In this document: positions 60,300 through 64,000 of the stretch, in pieces
Layout: the number at the start of each line of letters is the position of its first letter
How positions within the stretch are numbered: the stretch's first letter is position 1
Assembly (NCBI RefSeq): GCF_015529805.1
Contig: NZ_CP064654.1
Coordinates: 124,001-188,000 of the forward strand
Direction: 5' to 3'
Source of the DNA: Qipengyuania soli
GTDB taxonomy: Bacteria; Pseudomonadota; Alphaproteobacteria; Sphingomonadales; Sphingomonadaceae
Length of the DNA: 64,000 nucleotides
Translations under genes and position numbers: made by a program
The notes under the pieces: model-generated
What the model was told of the DNA's origin: nothing
Seen by the model: only the letters and a program-made list of their open reading frames with translations
Databases searched by the model: none

Positions 60300-60599
60300 T
60301 CAGCCGCAGGTAATCGCGGTGATACGGCCTTCCCCGTTCAGGGTAACGCGAACCCGCCACGGGCTGAATGCCGTGGTGACAATCATGTCGGGCTCGATCC
60401 ATTCGAAAATGCGCGCGCGCGTCACGTCCTGGATGCGCTGGGCAATTTCCTGCGAGGCCTGCTGCCCGACGTGGACCTGTGCCGGCCTTGCATCACAGGC
60501 GCCCTCGGCAGCAGCACGCTCGGTGAGGCTCGAATGGCGAGGGGCACATGCCGTCACCGACATGAGCCCCGTGATCGAAACCAGTACGACTAGCCGCAA
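60300..60599 (-). CDS. I78-family peptidase inhibitor-like lipoprotein (second of a pair)
   Basis: A 99-residue secreted protein with a short signal ending SVTAC (Cys near residue 18), so likely a lipoprotein. The mature part CDARPAQVHVGQQASQEIAQ and the end GEGRITAITCG fit the I78 inhibitor family of small serine-protease inhibitors. The start appears to be a TTG (60599) lying inside the end of the preceding gene, since a later ATG would remove most of the signal peptide. It is probably coupled to its upstream paralogue. Confidence 0.75.
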   Translation of the reverse strand: MRLVVLVSITGLMSVTACAPRHSSLTERAAAEGACDARPAQVHVGQQASQEIAQRIQDVTRARIFEWIEPDMIVTTAFSPWRVRVTLNGEGRITAITCG

Positions 60600-60886
60600 G
60601 TGATCTCGGTTATCTTCATCGCGTTATCATAACGCACGTTCACTCGGTCCGGGCGATAGTCCATGGTCCAGGCCGAATCCGGCGGACCCCAACGCAGGGT
60701 GCGAGCGCCGCTCTGCAGCTGGATCGCAGCACCCATGTCGGCGCTGGCGGTATGGCCGATATGCCCCTGAACTGCGGCCGCATCGCAAGTGTATGTCGGT
60801 TCTGCCGCCGGAGTGCTGGCCGGCTCCTCGTAGGCCGCGCACGCCGCAAGGGGCAGGGCGATGGCGATCAGGGCAATCGAACGCAT
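60590..60886 (-). CDS. I78-family peptidase inhibitor-like lipoprotein (first of a pair)
   Basis: A 98-residue lipoprotein with signal peptide ending LPLAAC (Cys near residue 16). The I78 domain is visible from CDAAAVQGHIGHTASADMGA through the LRWGPPDSAWTMDYRPDRVN region to ITEITCG. Two in-frame ATGs precede the signal. The ATG at 60886 has GAGGAGG six bases upstream, whereas at 60892 the site abuts the codon. It ends ten bases inside its downstream paralogue. Confidence 0.82.
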   Translation of the reverse strand: MRSIALIAIALPLAACAAYEEPASTPAAEPTYTCDAAAVQGHIGHTASADMGAAIQLQSGARTLRWGPPDSAWTMDYRPDRVNVRYDNAMKITEITCG

Positions 60887-60897
60887 GGGCATCCTCC

Positions 60898-61380
60898 TCA
60901 GTTGTCGCAACGCATCAGCTTTATCGGGTCTATCCGGTCCTCGTCTACCGAGGACTCGGTGAGTGTATTACCATCGTCGGAAAGATCGAGCTTGCGAGCC
61001 ATCTGCCACTTCTCTCCCTCGCCCTCCATGGCCAGCGAGACGACGATGCTGTCCGCGCTGTCTACCTCGATGCGCGTGACCTCGCCACGCGACTCATAGA
61101 AACGGATGGACTTGGGCGCGATTTCCAGCCGCATGTCGGACGGCACGTCGCAACTAGGCTTGTCGTGGTCCCACACACCCAGGAAGGTTGAGGGGATTTC
61201 CTCTGCCGTGACAGGGGTTGGCGAGGAAGTTGGTGACGTCTGCGCGGAAGCCTTCGCTTCGCCAGAGCCGGCTGCACCAACGGGCTCATCTGCTCCCGAT
61301 GCATCCGGTCCCGGCGAACATGCCGCCATGGCCAGGAACAATGCGGGAAGGAGCGGGCTAAGGAGGGCTGCATGGTTCAT
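60898..61380 (-). CDS. Hypothetical lipoprotein
   Basis: A 160-residue protein with a lipoprotein signal ending AMAAC (Cys near residue 21). After a Ser/Pro/Ala-rich linker, a folded part starts FLGVWDHDKPSCDVPSDMRL and ends IKLMRCDN, with two cysteines that may pair. It resembles small periplasmic lipoproteins of unknown function. It lies between mmsA and the two I78-type genes, 12 bases from the first of them. Confidence 0.75.
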   Translation of the reverse strand: MNHAALLSPLLPALFLAMAACSPGPDASGADEPVGAAGSGEAKASAQTSPTSSPTPVTAEEIPSTFLGVWDHDKPSCDVPSDMRLEIAPKSIRFYESRGEVTRIEVDSADSIVVSLAMEGEGEKWQMARKLDLSDDGNTLTESSVDEDRIDPIKLMRCDN

Positions 61381-61422
61381 GAAGCCTCCAACGCCCGGGT
61401 TGCGGAAACTATCCCTGAAAGA

Positions 61423-62919
61423 TCAACCCATTGTCGGGATGACGAAGGCGTTCGAGCCGTCGCCGCCGCCGTCGGGCCAGCGCTGGGTGACCTTCTTGGT
61501 CTTGGTCCAGAAGCGCAGGCCTTCCATGCCGTACTGGTCGATGTCGCCGAAGCCCGAACGCTTCCACCCGCCGAAGCTGTGGTAGCTGACCGGCACCGGG
61601 ATGGGGACGTTGATTCCGACCATGCCTACGTTCACGCGGCTCGCGAATTCACGTGCGGCGTGGCCGTTGCGGGTGAAGATCGCGACGCCATTGCCGTACT
61701 GGTGCTGGCTCGGCAGGCGGACGGCCTCTTCGAAGTCCTTTGCGCGGACGATCTGGAGCACGGGGCCGAAGATCTCTTCCTTGTAGCTGTCCATGTCGGT
61801 GGTGACGCGATCGAGCAGCGTCGGGCCGACGAAGAAGCCCTTCTCGTAGCCCTGCAAGGTGAAGCCGCGACCGTCGATAACGACTTCGGCGCCTTCCTTC
61901 TCGGCGGTGTCGATCCAGCCTTCGACGCGAGCCTTGTGCTCGGGCGTAACGACCGGGCCGTAATGCGCATCCTTGTCGGTCGAGACGCCGACGCGCAGGC
62001 CATTGATCGCAGGGATCAGCTTCGCACGAAGCCGGTCGGCCGTGTCCTCGCCCACCGGCACGACGACAGGCAGCGCCATGCAGCGCTCGCCCGCCGAGCC
62101 GAAGGCCGCGCCGGCGAGGTCGTTGACCACCTGGTCAAGATCCGCGTCGGGCATGACGATGCCGTGGTTCTTGGCCCCGCCGAAAGCCTGCACGCGCTTC
62201 GCATTCGCCGAGCCGCGCGAGTAGATGTACTGCGCAATGTCGGAGGACCCGACGAAGCTGATCGCCGGAATGTCGGGATGGTCGAGGATCGCGTCGACCA
62301 TCTCCTTGTCGCCATGGACGACTTGCAGCAGTCCTTCCGGCGCGCCGGCCTCGATGAAGAGCTCTGCGAGGCGGACCGGCACGCTCGGATCGCGTTCGGA
62401 AGGCTTGAGGATGAAGGCGTTGCCCGCTGCAATGGCCATGCCGAACATCCACATCGGGATCATCGCCGGGAAGTTGAACGGAGTGATGCCCGCGCCGATG
62501 CCCAGCGGCTGGCGCATCGAATAGACGTCGATGCCGGGCCCGGCGCCCTGCGTATATTCGCCCTTCAGTGCCTGCGGGATGCCGCAAGCGAACTCGATCA
62601 CCTCGAGACCGCGCTGGATATCGCCGTGCGCGTCGTCGACCACCTTGCCGTGCTCACTCGACAGAAGTTCGGCGAGTTCCTGTTTGTGCGCTTCGACGTG
62701 GCGCTTGAATTCGAACATCACACGCGCGCGCTTCTGCGGGTTGGTCGCGGCCCATTCGGGCTGGACCTTCTTTGCCGCATCAACCGCGCGCTGCAGCAGC
62801 GCCGCATCGCCGAGGGCGACCTCGGCCTGGATTTCACCCGTCGACGGGTTCCAGATCTTGTGGGTGCGGCTTGCGGTTCCGCCGGCTCCGCCGACGATGA
62901 AATGGTCTACCTGACGCAT
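61423..62919 (-). CDS. mmsA: Methylmalonate-semialdehyde dehydrogenase (CoA-acylating)
   Basis: A 498-residue aldehyde dehydrogenase that converts methylmalonate semialdehyde to propionyl-CoA. Family features are TPFNFPAMIPMWMFGMAIAA, ISFVGSSDIAQYIYSRG, and the catalytic Cys in GSAGERCMA (about residue 281). FGDIDQYGMEGLRFWT is typical of MmsA. The ATG at 62919 has AAGAGGAG seven bases upstream. It is the first gene of the minus-strand valine operon; its product propionyl-CoA could connect with the prpE gene elsewhere in the window. Confidence 0.95.
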   Translation of the reverse strand: MRQVDHFIVGGAGGTASRTHKIWNPSTGEIQAEVALGDAALLQRAVDAAKKVQPEWAATNPQKRARVMFEFKRHVEAHKQELAELLSSEHGKVVDDAHGDIQRGLEVIEFACGIPQALKGEYTQGAGPGIDVYSMRQPLGIGAGITPFNFPAMIPMWMFGMAIAAGNAFILKPSERDPSVPVRLAELFIEAGAPEGLLQVVHGDKEMVDAILDHPDIPAISFVGSSDIAQYIYSRGSANAKRVQAFGGAKNHGIVMPDADLDQVVNDLAGAAFGSAGERCMALPVVVPVGEDTADRLRAKLIPAINGLRVGVSTDKDAHYGPVVTPEHKARVEGWIDTAEKEGAEVVIDGRGFTLQGYEKGFFVGPTLLDRVTTDMDSYKEEIFGPVLQIVRAKDFEEAVRLPSQHQYGNGVAIFTRNGHAAREFASRVNVGMVGINVPIPVPVSYHSFGGWKRSGFGDIDQYGMEGLRFWTKTKKVTQRWPDGGGDGSNAFVIPTMG

Positions 62920-63040
62920 GGGAATCTCCTCTTGCGGCCCATCTAGAGATGTGTGCGCCACAAGCAAGGGAGGAGCGCGACAGCGCGGGTCACAACGACG
63001 TTGACCGGGGCGGGCACCTGCGGCAAAGCGCCGCGCACAG

Positions 63041-63114
63041 GCGGGTATGATGTAATGGTAGCCTGTCAGCTTCCCATGCTGAACGCGCGGGTTCGATTCC
63101 CGCTACCCGCTCCA
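63041..63114 (+). tRNA. tRNA-Gly(CCC)
   Basis: A 74-base tRNA with encoded CCA. The acceptor arms GCGGGTA and TACCCGC pair perfectly. The anticodon arm CAGC-TTCCCAT-GCTG gives anticodon CCC. The T-loop GGTTCGATTCC is standard and the discriminator base is T. It reads GGG glycine codons. Confidence 0.95.
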
Positions 63115-63176
63115 GCCGCCCTTCCCATCATCACAGGTGCATTATAGGGTGGCCCCAGCAACTGCTTGGAGCGACC

Positions 63177-63425
63177 ATGTCGATCTTTACGGACCATCCC
63201 AACTCAGTCGGCGAAAGCTATGGCGAGCATATGTCGAGCGCCTTCAGTTTCGGGTCGCGGATGTTCGTGGGGAGCCTCGCCTGTTTCGTGCACGGCATTT
63301 TTCCCTTCTGGTTCAAGGGCAACGGCAGCAGGACGGTCCACGATTTGTCCAAGCGCATGATCCATGGCCGCGACAAGTTCGATGGCAAGGCCGCGCATAC
63401 CAAGCCGGCCGATTGGTGCATTTGA
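63177..63425 (+). CDS. DUF6356 family small membrane protein
   Basis: An 82-residue protein that matches a small alphaproteobacterial family (DUF6356). It has a single hydrophobic segment (FVGSLACFVHGIFPFWFKG) and the conserved start FTDHPNSVGESYGEHMSSAF. Function is unknown. GGAG lies five bases before the ATG. It is 60 bases after the tRNA. Confidence 0.85.
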   Translation: MSIFTDHPNSVGESYGEHMSSAFSFGSRMFVGSLACFVHGIFPFWFKGNGSRTVHDLSKRMIHGRDKFDGKAAHTKPADWCI

Positions 63426-63474
63426 GCCGCCACGCTCTTTCTGCTCGATAGGCTTGGGGGCAGGCTTGGACCGC

Positions 63475-64000
63475 ATGGTTTCGCAACAGTCCGACGACGA
63501 CGGCAGCCTGCTTGGGCGCTTTAACGGTGCAAAACCCCCGGCGGCGGAGTGGTTCACCGAAGCGCTCGCCATTGCTCCGGAGCGATCGCATTTCGAAGTC
63601 GACGGCGCGCAAATCGAGCTCCTGACATGGGGCGAAGTGGGCAAACCCGGCCTGTTGTTCCTCCACGGCAATGCCGCCCATGCCGACTGGTGGAGCTTCA
63701 TTGCCCCCCTCTTTGCCGACGACTTTCGCTGTGCAGCGATCTCGTGGTCAGGCATGGGGCGCTCCGACTGGCGCGAGGCCTATGCGATCCCGACCTTCGC
63801 CAGGGAAGCGATGACCGCGATCGAAGTGGCAGGGCTAGCCGCTTCGGGCGAACCGCCGGTGATCATCGCCCATTCCTTCGGCGGCTTCCCGACGATCCAC
63901 ATCGGTGCATTCCATCCCGACGTCGTTGCAGGCGCGATCCTCGTCGACTCGGCGCCGCCCAAGCCAGGGCAGGGGCCTCCACCGCGCCTTGCGCAGGGCC
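63475..64000 (+). CDS. Alpha/beta hydrolase (5' part only)
   Basis: Only the first 175 residues are in the window. The alpha/beta hydrolase core is clear: the oxyanion region LLFLHGNAAHADWW, then SWSGMGRSDW, the nucleophile elbow IIAHSFGGFP with its Ser, and GAILVDSAPP. The C-terminal half with the remaining catalytic acid and His is cut off. TTG at 63466 and ATG at 63475 are both possible starts. Substrate is unknown. Confidence 0.85.
   Translation, partial: MVSQQSDDDGSLLGRFNGAKPPAAEWFTEALAIAPERSHFEVDGAQIELLTWGEVGKPGLLFLHGNAAHADWWSFIAPLFADDFRCAAISWSGMGRSDWREAYAIPTFAREAMTAIEVAGLAASGEPPVIIAHSFGGFPTIHIGAFHPDVVAGAILVDSAPPKPGQGPPPRLAQG

Overview
This is a 64 kb stretch of high-GC chromosome. It most resembles an alphaproteobacterium of the order Sphingomonadales, probably the Erythrobacteraceae. 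The evidence is the split methionine synthase, the split glycine dehydrogenase, the single bifunctional RSH enzyme, a DUF6356 small protein, and dense operons whose genes overlap by ATGA. No mobile element, phage gene, CRISPR array or rRNA was seen. The taxonomic call is inference from gene content.

Positions 1-16855 hold an exopolysaccharide locus. A Wza-like export lipoprotein (cut by the window edge) is divergent from a sugar-phosphate transferase, an outer-membrane beta-barrel protein, a Wzc-type chain-length regulator fused to a tyrosine kinase, a GT4 glycosyltransferase, a Wzy-like membrane protein and a FemAB-like acyltransferase. On the other strand lie a GH16 lipoprotein, a Wzx-like flippase, a GT2 glycosyltransferase, a small unknown protein, a GMC oxidoreductase, a DegT aminotransferase and a second unknown protein. 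Together they form a nearly complete Wzx/Wzy-type pathway.

Positions 17091-24348 hold a sterol-desaturase-family hydroxylase, divergent propionyl-CoA and acetyl-CoA synthetases, tRNA-Ser(GGA), a strong plus-strand terminator hairpin in front of a periplasmic cyclophilin, and two small proteins. Positions 24345-28728 hold a VOC protein, the (p)ppGpp synthetase/hydrolase and a GH42 beta-galactosidase, all on the minus strand.

Positions 28785-40595 look like one 12 kb operon: sodium/sugar symporter, GH36 alpha-galactosidase, galT, galK, a fused HyuA/HyuB oxoprolinase-type hydrolase, the DUF969 and DUF979 membrane proteins, and a DUF2891 protein. A GH3-like protein whose usual Lys-His motif is not recognisable runs convergently up to its end.

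Positions 42772-49253 are a methionine-cycle operon: a fused ArsR-type regulator/methyltransferase with a palindrome over its start, metF, metH in two parts, and a TSUP permease. A serine-hydrolase lipoprotein follows. Next comes a tandem glycine riboswitch that precedes gcvT, gcvH, gcvPA and gcvPB. An Nmad3-like gene closes this strand.

Positions 56038-62919 on the minus strand form a valine/isobutyrate catabolic operon: mmsA, three small lipoproteins (two of the I78 inhibitor family), acyl-CoA dehydrogenase, VOC protein, 3-hydroxyisobutyryl-CoA hydrolase, enoyl-CoA hydratase and mmsB. tRNA-Gly(CCC), a DUF6356 protein and a truncated alpha/beta hydrolase end the window.
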